DNA from: Acidimicrobiia bacterium
GTDB lineage: Bacteria > Actinomycetota > Acidimicrobiia > Acidimicrobiales > Ilumatobacteraceae
Length of the DNA stretch: 6,761 nt
Direction: 5' to 3'
Assembly (NCBI GenBank): GCA_013811855.1
Contig: JACCUL010000444.1
Span: 1-6,761, forward strand
Shown: positions 1-5,919 of the stretch, one piece after another
Layout of the letters: each line of letters opens with the position of its first letter
How positions within the stretch are numbered: position 1 is the stretch's first letter
The notes under the pieces: generated by a model
What the model was told of the DNA's origin: nothing
The model's input: the letters and a program-made list of their open reading frames with translations, nothing else
Databases searched by the model: none
Translations under genes and position numbers: made by a program

Positions 1-13
1 CCCCGCGTCCGGT

Positions 14-754
14 TCAGACTCGGGCCAGTGTGCCCAGGTACAGCTCGATCACCTTGGGGTCGGTGAGGAGCTCACGTCCGCTGCCCGAATAGGCGTTGCG
101 GCCCTGGTCGAGGACGTAGCCGCGATCGCACACCTGCAGGCAACGGCGGGCGTTCTGCTCGACCATGAGGATGGCCACCCCCGTCTCGTTGATCATCTTG
201 CAGCGCAGGAACACCTCGTCCTGCAGCATCGGGGAGAGGCCGGCCGACGGCTCGTCGAGCAGGAGCAGCGCCGGGTCGAGCATCAGCGCGCGGCCCATGG
301 CCACCATCTGGCGCTCGCCCCCGGAGAGCGACCCGGCCCGTTGCGCGGCCCGTTCCCCGAGGCGGGGGAACAGCCCCGTCACCACCTCGTAGCGCTCGTC
401 GAACCGCTTGGGTGAGAGGAAGCAGCCCATCTCCAGGTTCTCCCGCACGGTCAGGGCTTGGAACACGTTCTTCGTCTGGGGCACGAACCCGACGCCCCGC
501 TGCACGAGCTTGTGCGGAGGCTGACCGGTGATGTCTTCGCCGTTCAGCAGCACCCGACCGGAGCGAACCGTCACCAATCCGAGCACGGCTTTCAGGAACG
601 TCGACTTGCCGGCGCCGTTGGGCCCGATGATCCCGACGAACTCGCCCGGCGCCACCGTGAGGTCGCAGCCGTTGAGGATGTTGACCTCCGGCACGTATCC
701 GGCAACCAACTCGGTGGCATCGATGACCTGGACGGCGAGCTCGGTGGAGGTCAT
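14..754 (-). CDS. livF: LivF-type ABC transporter ATP-binding protein (branched-chain/hydrophobic amino acid uptake)
   Basis: This is one of two cytoplasmic ATPases that would power a LIV/HAAT-family amino acid importer. The 246-residue product is close to the usual length (E. coli LivF is about 237). Visible motifs are Walker A GPNGAGKST at residues 44-52, Q-loop Gln93, signature LSGGE at 143-147, and Walker B LLLLDEP at 163-169 with catalytic Glu168. The switch position reads VEQN (Gln200) instead of His, which is typical of LivF and separates it from LivG. The signature and the VEQN/DRGYVL stretch fit LivF better than the urea paralogue UrtE. The ATG overlaps the livG stop as ATGA, and a strong GGAGGG lies 6 nt upstream, which supports this start. 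It is the last gene of the run visible here; only 13 bases follow its stop, so a terminator or binding-protein gene cannot be seen. The family is sure; the transported substrate is inferred. Confidence 0.95.
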   Translation of the reverse strand: MTSTELAVQVIDATELVAGYVPEVNILNGCDLTVAPGEFVGIIGPNGAGKSTFLKAVLGLVTVRSGRVLLNGEDITGQPPHKLVQRGVGFVPQTKNVFQALTVRENLEMGCFLSPKRFDERYEVVTGLFPRLGERAAQRAGSLSGGERQMVAMGRALMLDPALLLLDEPSAGLSPMLQDEVFLRCKMINETGVAILMVEQNARRCLQVCDRGYVLDQGRNAYSGSGRELLTDPKVIELYLGTLARV

Positions 755-1707
755 GCCGAGCCCTCCGGTTCGCCGACACCGCGAGCGGTCTCGCCGATGT
801 GGGCGAGCGCTTCGACGCCGAGATCGTCGGCATCGAGACCGAGCTTCTCCATCGCCTCTTGGTCGTCCATGGCGCCCAGGTCGACGTCGTGGTGGGCGCC
901 CAGGTAGGCGTCGATGACCTGCTGATTGCCCGAGATCTGGGCGGCCGTGCCCTCGGCGATCAATCGACCCTCAGCCATCACGAGCACCCAGTCGCTGATC
1001 TCGTGGACCATGTCCATGTCGTGCTCGACGAACAACACGGTGCGGCCCTCGTCCTTGAGCTGCTTGATGTGGTCGAGCAGGCTCTGTTTGAGGGCGGGGT
1101 TCACGCCGGCCATCGGCTCGTCGAGCATGATCAGCGTCGGGTCGGTCATCAGCGCCCGTGCCATCTCCAGCAGCTTGCGCTGCCCGCCCGACAAGTTGCC
1201 GGCGAACTCGTCGCGCATCTGGTCGAGGCGGAACCGGGCCAGCAGCTCGTCGGCCCGCTCGGTGATGTCTTGCTCCTGGCCCCGCCACAACCAGCGGAAC
1301 GGCCCGGCGAACAGCCGCTCGCCGCGCTGGCTGCCGGCGCCGAGGCGCATGTTCTCGAGGACCGACAGCCGGGCCAGGCTCTTGGTGAGCTGGAACGTGC
1401 GGACCATGCCGAGGCGGGCCACCTTGTAGGCCGACGTGCCACCGACCGAGTGGCCGTCGAAGGTCCAGGTGCCGCCGTCTGGCTCGTCGAACCCGGTGAG
1501 CAGGTTGAAGAACGTCGTCTTGCCAGCGCCATTGGGGCCGATCAGCGCGGTGATCTGGTTGCGCTGGATCTCGGCGTGGATGACGTCGACCGCGACCAGG
1601 CCGCCGAACTGCCGGCGCACCGAGTCGGCGACCAAGATTGGATCGGGCTTGGCGGCGCCGGGTTCTGGGGTGACGCCGGCGAAGACGCTGGTCGTGTCAA
1701 CGGACAT
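751..1707 (-). CDS. livG: LivG-type ABC transporter ATP-binding protein with acidic C-terminal extension
   Basis: This is the second cytoplasmic ATPase of the importer, expected to pair with LivF beneath the LivH/LivM permeases. From the ATG at 1707 the product has 318 residues: Walker A GPNGAGKTT at 57-65, Q-loop Gln106, signature LSGGQ at 172-176, Walker B LIMLDEP at 192-198 with Glu197, and switch His229 in VEHDMDMV. The LSGGQRKLLEMARALM stretch is LivG-like; UrtD has a different signature. An open frame extends 33 codons further upstream but lies inside livM. I chose the ATG at 1707 because family similarity begins just after it and GGAG and AGGTG lie a few bases upstream. The start overlaps the livM stop by 11 nt, and the end overlaps livF by 4 nt. 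The family core ends near AYLG at 267-270; about 48 further residues rich in Asp, Glu, Ala and Gly are absent from E. coli LivG (about 255 residues). The role of this tail is unknown. Confidence 0.94.
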   Translation of the reverse strand: MSVDTTSVFAGVTPEPGAAKPDPILVADSVRRQFGGLVAVDVIHAEIQRNQITALIGPNGAGKTTFFNLLTGFDEPDGGTWTFDGHSVGGTSAYKVARLGMVRTFQLTKSLARLSVLENMRLGAGSQRGERLFAGPFRWLWRGQEQDITERADELLARFRLDQMRDEFAGNLSGGQRKLLEMARALMTDPTLIMLDEPMAGVNPALKQSLLDHIKQLKDEGRTVLFVEHDMDMVHEISDWVLVMAEGRLIAEGTAAQISGNQQVIDAYLGAHHDVDLGAMDDQEAMEKLGLDADDLGVEALAHIGETARGVGEPEGSA

Positions 1708-2692
1708 CGAACACCTGCTCCCGACGATCGCCGAAGATGCCCTGAGGGCGGAAGACGACCAGCGCCGCGAGGGCCAGTCCGGCAACGACGAACTTGATCT
1801 GCCCATAATTGTTCTGGTCCACCAGCCACTCGGGGATCTTGTCCCGCCGCGTGGCCTGTTCCAGTGTGTTGTCGATCAGTTGGATGAGGAAGAAGAAGAT
1901 GATCGTGCCGACGATCGGTCCCTTCACCCTGCCGAGTCCGCCGAGCACGATGATGGTGAAGCAGAAGAACGTCAGCGTGGTGGCGAACTGCCCGCTCTGG
2001 GCCGACTGCTGCTGGGAGCTGAGGATCAAGCCGCCGAGCGATCCGATCAGGCCACCGAGGATCAGGCTCTGCATCTTGAACATCAGCACGTTCTTGCCAA
2101 GGGCGCGCGCCGCGTCCTCGTCCTCGCGGATGCTCTTCAACACGCGACCCCACGGGCTGCGCATCAGCGCCCACACCAAGAGCGCGATCAACGCGACCAG
2201 TCCCCAGCCGACGAACAGCATGAACAAGCGGTATCCGTCGATCGACTGGGCGCCGAGCTTGTAGCGGGCGTTGTTCTCGAGGGGGTTGAGGTCCTGGAAG
2301 AAGCCGGTGAACTGGTTGCGCCCGTCGCTGCCGCCGGTCAACCACGTGAAGCGCACCGAGTTGAGGAAGAAGCGGACGATCTCGGCTGCCGCGATCGTGA
2401 CGATGGCCAGGTAGTCGGCCCTCAGGCGCAGCGTGGGGAGGCCAAGAAGGAGGGCGAACAGGATCGAAGCGACGAACACGAGCGGCAGGGCCCAGTACCA
2501 CTCCCAGCCGTACGTGGCGACGGGGATGGCGAACGCATACGCGCCAACGGCGGCGAACCCGGCCTGGCCGAAGTTCAACAGGCCGGTGTAGCCGACGTGG
2601 ACGTTGAGGCCGCTGGCCACGAGGCAGTAGCCAGCGGCGGCCGCGTTGATACCGGTGTACAGCGCGTTCCAGACGATCAACGACCAGTTCAT
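1697..2692 (-). CDS. livM: LivM-type branched-chain amino acid ABC transporter permease
   Basis: This is an inner-membrane permease subunit of the amino acid importer, expected to pair with LivH. The 331-residue product has repeated hydrophobic segments and hallmark LivM stretches: GLNVHVGYTGLLNFGQAGF at about 28-46, the cytoplasmic ATPase-contact (EAA-like) loop around 179-206 with SPWGRVLKSIREDEDAARALG, and LGGLGRVKGPIVGT at 250-263. It ends with FRPQGIFGDRRE near 314-325, also typical. E. coli LivM is longer (about 425) because of extra N-terminal sequence; this compact length is common in other bacteria. The ATG overlaps the livH stop as ATGA, with a GGGAGAGG-type ribosome binding site 5 nt upstream, so translation is probably coupled to livH. 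UrtC is a homologous alternative, but the partner ATPases look LIV-like. Confidence 0.94.
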   Translation of the reverse strand: MNWSLIVWNALYTGINAAAAGYCLVASGLNVHVGYTGLLNFGQAGFAAVGAYAFAIPVATYGWEWYWALPLVFVASILFALLLGLPTLRLRADYLAIVTIAAAEIVRFFLNSVRFTWLTGGSDGRNQFTGFFQDLNPLENNARYKLGAQSIDGYRLFMLFVGWGLVALIALLVWALMRSPWGRVLKSIREDEDAARALGKNVLMFKMQSLILGGLIGSLGGLILSSQQQSAQSGQFATTLTFFCFTIIVLGGLGRVKGPIVGTIIFFFLIQLIDNTLEQATRRDKIPEWLVDQNNYGQIKFVVAGLALAALVVFRPQGIFGDRREQVFDVR

Positions 2693-4020
2693 CCGATCCT
2701 CTCCCTGCTGCCGAGCAGGCCGTTCGGTCGTACGAGCAGGATCACGATGAGCGCGATCAGCGCGCCGACGGTCTTGAGGTCATTGGCGTTGGGCACGACC
2801 CACGTCCATAGCTCGACGAAGATGCCGACGACGAGGCTGCCGACCAGCGCGCCGAACGGGTTGCCGAGGCCACCCAGCGTGATGGCGGCAAACATCAGCA
2901 GCAGGAGCGTGAAGCCCATGTCCCACTTGACGTTGAACTCGAGTCCGTAGAACACGCCGCCGAGCCCGGCGAGAGCGCCGCCGAGCGCCCACACGATGAG
3001 GATCACGCGGTCGGTGTCAATACCACTGGACGACGCCAGGTCGGGGTTGTCGGAGACGGCGCGGATGGCTTTGCCGAACCGCGCCCGCAGCAGGAAAAGC
3101 GCCACGCCGACGATCATCAGCGCTGACAGCGACATCACCCACAGCGAGCGGGGGGCGAGTGCGATGGGCCCGATGTCGACGGCGTCGGGCTGCAGGGTGT
3201 ACTGGCCGTACGCCTCCTGCGTGCCGCCGTAGAAGAACAGGAACAGGTAGCGGGCCGCGAGCGCGGCGCCGATCGACACGATCATCATCGACGTGAGGCT
3301 CGTCTTGCTGTTGCGCAGGCGCCGCCAGAGGCCCGTCTCCAAGCCGATGCCGACGAGCGCCGACACCGCGACGGCGACGATCGCCGCAGGGATCAGGTGC
3401 CAGCCGATCTCGCGGTTGAGGAAGTAGGCGACGAGCGCGCCGAACGTGACCATCTCGCCGTGGGCGAAGTTGGACAGGCCGGTGGTGCCGAAGATCAGCG
3501 AAAGCCCGAGCGAGGTGATGGCGATGATCATCGCCAGCTTCAGTCCGTTGGCCAGTGTCTGGGGCAACAGCTCCCACTTGCCCTTGGTGTCGCGGGAGCT
3601 GTCGCCGAGGAAGAACGTGCGGTTCTCGCGCTGGTTGGCGCCGACGATGACCGTCTCCCCCTCCTTCTGGTCGTCGGCGACCTCGACCCCCTCGGGGAGC
3701 GATGTCTCGTCGATGCGCACGACGAACGTGCCGGGTTCAGGGACAGGCACCACGTAGCTGCCGTCGACGTCGGTGACCGCCTCGCTGATGGCCTCGCCGG
3801 TCTCGGTCTCGACGAGAATCACGACGTCGGCCACGGGCTCGCGGATCCGCTCTCCGTCCTCGAGGGTTTGGTTGAAGACGCGACCAGCGATCGACTGCGG
3901 CGGGTCCTCCTGGGCGTGCGCTTGCTGACCGGGCCCGACGAACGAGAGCACCGCCAATCCCAACCCAAGCAGCAGTGCCCTCTGGGGCGTCAGCAGGCGC
4001 GAAGTGACGAGCCCATTCAT
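2689..4020 (-). CDS. livH: LivH-type branched-chain amino acid ABC transporter permease fused to an exported Ig-like/carboxypeptidase-regulatory-like domain
   Basis: This is the second membrane permease of the importer. From the ATG at 4020 it has 443 residues, about 135 more than E. coli LivH (about 308). Residues 1-36 look like a signal peptide: Arg8 and Arg14, a hydrophobic core LLLGLGLAVLSFVG, and an AHA cleavage site before Gln37. Residues about 42-138 form a predicted beta-rich extracellular domain with the VTDVDGSYVVPVPEPGTFVV pattern of carboxypeptidase-regulatory-like folds. The permease follows from about 156, with SLIFGTTGLSNFAHGEM (174-190), the EAA-like loop GKAIRAVSDNPDLASSSGI (316-334), and LGGLGNPFGALVG (382-394). 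An upstream open extension of 69 codons lies inside ctaA and is low-complexity Arg/Pro-rich, so it was rejected. No good ribosome binding site precedes the ATG, but it overlaps the ctaA stop as ATGA, so coupled translation is likely. I recall similar N-terminal extensions in other actinobacterial LivH proteins, so this may be lineage-typical. UrtB is a homologous alternative with a different N-terminal extension. Confidence 0.92.
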   Translation of the reverse strand: MNGLVTSRLLTPQRALLLGLGLAVLSFVGPGQQAHAQEDPPQSIAGRVFNQTLEDGERIREPVADVVILVETETGEAISEAVTDVDGSYVVPVPEPGTFVVRIDETSLPEGVEVADDQKEGETVIVGANQRENRTFFLGDSSRDTKGKWELLPQTLANGLKLAMIIAITSLGLSLIFGTTGLSNFAHGEMVTFGALVAYFLNREIGWHLIPAAIVAVAVSALVGIGLETGLWRRLRNSKTSLTSMMIVSIGAALAARYLFLFFYGGTQEAYGQYTLQPDAVDIGPIALAPRSLWVMSLSALMIVGVALFLLRARFGKAIRAVSDNPDLASSSGIDTDRVILIVWALGGALAGLGGVFYGLEFNVKWDMGFTLLLLMFAAITLGGLGNPFGALVGSLVVGIFVELWTWVVPNANDLKTVGALIALIVILLVRPNGLLGSRERIG

Positions 4021-4964
4021 GTGTTCCGAGAAGCTACAAGACCGCGCGCCGGCGATGTGCCACCGGTCACGGCCGCCGGGGGCCGCTCGGCCACGAGCAC
4101 GAGGTGCACCGTCGCCATCCACAACAGGGTCGCCCCGAACACGTGGAGGCCGACGAGCAGCGGCGGCACGTCGCTGAAGTACTGGGCGTACCCGAGCGCC
4201 GCTTGCAGCAGGGCGAGCGCGATCCATGTCGACAGCGCAGCGCGGACCATCGTCGCCTCGCCGCGGCGGGCCAGGCGGATCGCCAGCACGACGGCGAGGG
4301 CGACGGTCATGAGCACCGTGGCGCTGTGGACCCGCGCCGCGGCCGAGATGTCGATGCCCAGTCGTTCGACGTCCTCGTCACCGGCGTGCGGTCCGGCCCC
4401 CGTGACGACGGTGCCGGTGACGATGGCCACGGTGGTGCCGGTGCCCAGCGCCCACACCAGCGATCGCCAGGGTGGGGATCGTCGCGCCGGGCGAGGTCCG
4501 GACTCCCGGCCGGCGCGGTCGACGAGCACGACGGCGTTGCCGACGAGCACCATCGACAGCAACAAGTGGCCCTGCACGGCGTACGGGTGCAGGTCGACGC
4601 GCACGACGATGCCGCCGAGCACCGCCTGGGCGAGCACCCCTGCGACGAGTCCGCCGGACAGCCACAGCAGGTCCTTGCGTCGGGGTGTGAGCCACCACGC
4701 ACCGAGCACGGCGGCGATCACGCCGGCGGAGACGAGCCCCGTGAACAGTCGGTTGACCTGCTCGATGGCGGCGTGCCCGGTGGACACGTCGACGAACCGC
4801 TGGTCGTTGCAGTTCGGCCAGTCGTCGCAGCCGAGCCCGGAGCCGGTCAGCCGGACGGCGGCGCCGGAGACGACGATGACGACGAGCAGCACCAGCGCCA
4901 CGATCGTCACCCGGTGGTAACGCCGGGGCGTTTGCGCCGTCAGGTCCCGCAGCGAGATCCGCAC
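4017..4964 (-). CDS. ctaA: Heme A synthase (COX15/CtaA family)
   Basis: This integral membrane enzyme would oxidise the C8 methyl of heme O to give heme A, the cofactor of aa3-type cytochrome c oxidase. The 315-residue product has about eight hydrophobic segments. Family marks are VRLTGSGLGCDDWPNC at 37-52, with a cysteine pair (Cys46, Cys52) in the first outer loop; Glu68 in IEQVNR; His133 in QGHLLLS; TVVTGAGPHAGD at 185-196; His213 in ARVHSATV; and His274 in GLHVFGATLLW. These match the expected heme-binding helices, except that the position equivalent to the first His (B. subtilis His60) is Asn71, as I recall for other actinobacterial CtaA proteins. The start is GTG at 4964; a nearby ATG at 4966 is out of frame. 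No convincing ribosome binding site is visible. The TGA overlaps the livH ATG. No cox genes or ctaB are in view, so its linkage to the liv genes is unusual. Confidence 0.93.
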   Translation of the reverse strand: MRISLRDLTAQTPRRYHRVTIVALVLLVVIVVSGAAVRLTGSGLGCDDWPNCNDQRFVDVSTGHAAIEQVNRLFTGLVSAGVIAAVLGAWWLTPRRKDLLWLSGGLVAGVLAQAVLGGIVVRVDLHPYAVQGHLLLSMVLVGNAVVLVDRAGRESGPRPARRSPPWRSLVWALGTGTTVAIVTGTVVTGAGPHAGDEDVERLGIDISAAARVHSATVLMTVALAVVLAIRLARRGEATMVRAALSTWIALALLQAALGYAQYFSDVPPLLVGLHVFGATLLWMATVHLVLVAERPPAAVTGGTSPARGLVASRNT

Positions 4965-4993
4965 ATCACGAGGTTACGAGTCCCGGAATGGTG

Positions 4994-5006
4994 AGCCCGC
5001 CGGGCT
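4994..5006 (-). terminator. Short GC-rich hairpin at the vapC stop (weak terminator candidate)
   Basis: AGCCC and GGGCT pair across a GCC loop, giving a 5-bp stem that overlaps the vapC TAG stop. No T-rich tract follows on the minus strand, so it is not a canonical intrinsic terminator. It sits in the 40-bp gap between vapC and ctaA and could at most reduce read-through. Such hairpins arise easily by chance in GC-rich DNA. Confidence 0.2.
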
Positions 5007-5388
5007 ACCAGAGCCGGCGCACCGGGAAGAGGTCGAAGGCGCGATCGTTGGCGACGAGCGTCATGTCCTCGATCTCGGCTTGGGCGGCGATGATCCGGTC
5101 GAACGGATCATGGTGGGGGACGTCGATCGCGCCAGCCCGGATGGTGTGGCGGTGGGCGATGTCGAGTTGCCCGAGATCGAACCGCTCGAGCTCGGTGTCC
5201 CACCGTTCGATCAAGCGACCCACAGTCGGCAGACGGCCGAGGCGGTGCTTCGTCGCGACCTCCCACGCCGACGCAGCCGACACGAACAGGTCGTCGGCGC
5301 CATCGAGCGCGGCCGCCGCCGCGGGCGAGAGCCGGCTCGGGTCGGCGGTCGCCCAGATGAGCGTCGCGGTGTCGAGCAGCAGGCTCAC
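5005..5388 (-). CDS. vapC: VapC-family PIN-domain toxin ribonuclease
   Basis: This is the toxin of a type II toxin-antitoxin pair, a predicted Mg2+-dependent RNase that would stop translation by cutting RNA when free of antitoxin. With a GTG start at 5388 the product is 127 residues, the normal size. The acidic PIN residues are visible: Asp6 in LLLDT, Glu43 in SAWEVATK, Asp94 and Asp97 in HHDPFDRIIAAQA, and Asp115 in ANDRAF. The motif set appears complete, so it is likely active. The GTG overlaps the antitoxin stop as GTGA, and the frame upstream of it is only Arg-rich antisense to the antitoxin, which supports this start. An AGG lies a few bases upstream. The target RNA (tRNA or rRNA) cannot be told from the sequence. 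Confidence 0.9.
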   Translation of the reverse strand: MSLLLDTATLIWATADPSRLSPAAAAALDGADDLFVSAASAWEVATKHRLGRLPTVGRLIERWDTELERFDLGQLDIAHRHTIRAGAIDVPHHDPFDRIIAAQAEIEDMTLVANDRAFDLFPVRRLW

Positions 5389-5642
5389 GTGAAGCCTGCG
5401 GACTCCTCGACGAGTCCCCACGCCGTCAGCTCGTCGGTGTCCATCGGCGCGAACGCCGCGTCGTCGACCGGGCCGTCGAGGCGCAGGGATCCCCACGGGG
5501 CCCGAGCGAGGCGTTCGTACGGCACGAGTCGCGCCACCGGCGTACGGCGCCGGGAGATCACCACGTCGCCGCCGTGCTCGACGTCGACGAGCAACTTCGA
5601 CAGCGTCGTCTTCGCCTCGTGGACGGTCACGTACTTGGTCAT
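5385..5642 (-). CDS. Phd/YefM-family antitoxin (VapB-type)
   Basis: This is the antitoxin partner of the adjacent PIN toxin; it would bind and neutralise it and usually represses its own promoter. The 85-residue product starts with VHEAKTTLSKLLVDVEHG at 7-24, followed by DVVISRRRTPVARLVPYE at 26-43. This is the typical Phd/YefM DNA-binding fold with the 'T..eAK..LS.LL..V..Ge.v.I.r.g.pvA.Lvp' pattern. The tail from about 47 to 80 (APWGSL, then DDAAFAPMDTDEL) resembles the toxin-wrapping segment of this family. The ATG at 5642 has no good ribosome binding site, and a possible -10 element ends 8 nt upstream, so the mRNA may be leaderless. The TGA overlaps the toxin GTG, giving coupled translation. 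It is often named vapB by partnership, although the DNA-binding fold is Phd/YefM. Confidence 0.9.
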   Translation of the reverse strand: MTKYVTVHEAKTTLSKLLVDVEHGGDVVISRRRTPVARLVPYERLARAPWGSLRLDGPVDDAAFAPMDTDELTAWGLVEESAGFT

Positions 5643-5650
5643 GACGACTT

Positions 5651-5677
5651 AGTCTAGATGATCCTCTACCGCGTCAG
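5651..5677 (-). promoter_or_regulatory. Possible vapBC promoter with very short or no leader
   Basis: On the minus strand a TAGACT (-10 type, fitting TAnnnT) at 5656-5651 lies 15 nt after CTGACG (-35 like, 5677-5672). The -10 ends 8 nt before the antitoxin ATG, so transcription would begin at or next to the start codon. This fits the lack of a ribosome binding site. The perfect TCTAGA palindrome at 5653-5658 overlaps the -10 and could be part of an autoregulatory operator. The 15-nt spacer is shorter than ideal. Confidence 0.3.
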
Positions 5678-5743
5678 GGGCGGATCTCGTAGAAGCGACA
5701 GCCGAGCGCTATGCATCCGGCGGTTTCCCCTGTGCGGCTCAAG

Positions 5744-5776
5744 CGTTGTGGCGGTCGTAATTGCGTTCACACAACG
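5744..5776. repeat. 7-bp inverted repeat just upstream of a small plus-strand ORF
   Basis: CGTTGTG at 5744-5750 and its exact complement CACAACG at 5770-5776 are separated by 19 nt. The right arm touches the GAGAGG ribosome binding site (5776-5781) of the ORF at 5793. It could be an operator half-site pair, or a hairpin that masks the ribosome binding site. A chance match cannot be excluded. Confidence 0.4.
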
Positions 5777-5792
5777 AGAGGACCAGAACACC

Positions 5793-5867
5793 ATGACCAC
5801 CACCGAACACGGCCTCGAGGCCACCACTAGATGGCGGTTTTCGACAATTCGGCGGCGGTCGTCATGA
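5793..5867 (+). pseudogene. Short plus-strand ORF, possibly a truncated gene start
   Basis: The ATG at 5793 has a good GAGAGG ribosome binding site at 5776-5781, 10 nt upstream, which is rare by chance. The frame gives 24 residues, beginning MTTTEHGLEATT and then turning Arg-rich before TGA. The first half has clean GC-biased codons like a true N-terminus, while the second half does not look coding. From 5831 another frame opens (MAVFDNSAAVVMTLRTAL) and runs to about 6004, so a small indel near 5825-5832 may have broken an older gene. I do not recognise the protein. A short leader peptide is an alternative. Confidence 0.3.
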
Positions 5868-5897
5868 CGCTCCGTACGGCCCTGTCGTCAGGAATCC

Positions 5898-5916
5898 GTG
5901 ACCACGATGTGACCAC
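5898..5916. repeat. Tandem 8-bp direct repeat GTGACCAC
   Basis: GTGACCAC occurs at 5898-5905 and again at 5909-5916 with a GAT spacer, giving an 11-bp period of about one helical turn. It lies just beyond the stop of the minus-strand relic. Such spacing suits binding of a protein on one face of DNA, but two copies could also be chance or slippage. Confidence 0.35.
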
Positions 5917-5919
5917 GGC

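Noticed and set aside
799..1797. Plus-strand open frame of 332 codons opposite livG
   Set aside because: It mirrors the LivG gene and has no plausible domain or good start signal; it is a GC-rich shadow frame.
1708..1806. Upstream extension of livG by 33 codons
   Set aside because: It lies inside livM and is Ser/Arg-rich without similarity; the ATG at 1707 has a ribosome binding site.
1436..2950. Plus-strand open frame of 504 codons opposite livM and livG
   Set aside because: It is antisense to clear LivM and LivG genes, rich in Glu/Asp/Arg/Gln with no recognisable domain, and is explained by GC-biased third positions on the other strand.
4021..4227. Upstream extension of livH by 69 codons
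   Set aside because: It lies inside ctaA in another frame and is Arg/Ala/Pro-rich; the signal peptide begins exactly at the ATG at 4020.
3397..4920. Plus-strand open frame of 507 codons opposite livH and ctaA
   Set aside because: It is antisense to livH and ctaA; the translation is Asp/Glu/Arg-rich then Ser/Thr/Arg-rich low-complexity sequence without family features.
4964..4966. ATG at 4966 as the ctaA start
   Set aside because: It is out of frame with the CtaA protein; the in-frame start is GTG at 4964.
5389..5496. Upstream extension of vapC by 36 codons
   Set aside because: It is an Arg-rich shadow of the antitoxin gene; the GTG at 5388 gives the standard toxin length and a GTGA overlap.
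5080..5652. Plus-strand open frame of 190 codons opposite the toxin-antitoxin pair
   Set aside because: It is antisense to two well-supported genes and has Arg/Ser-rich composition with no domain.
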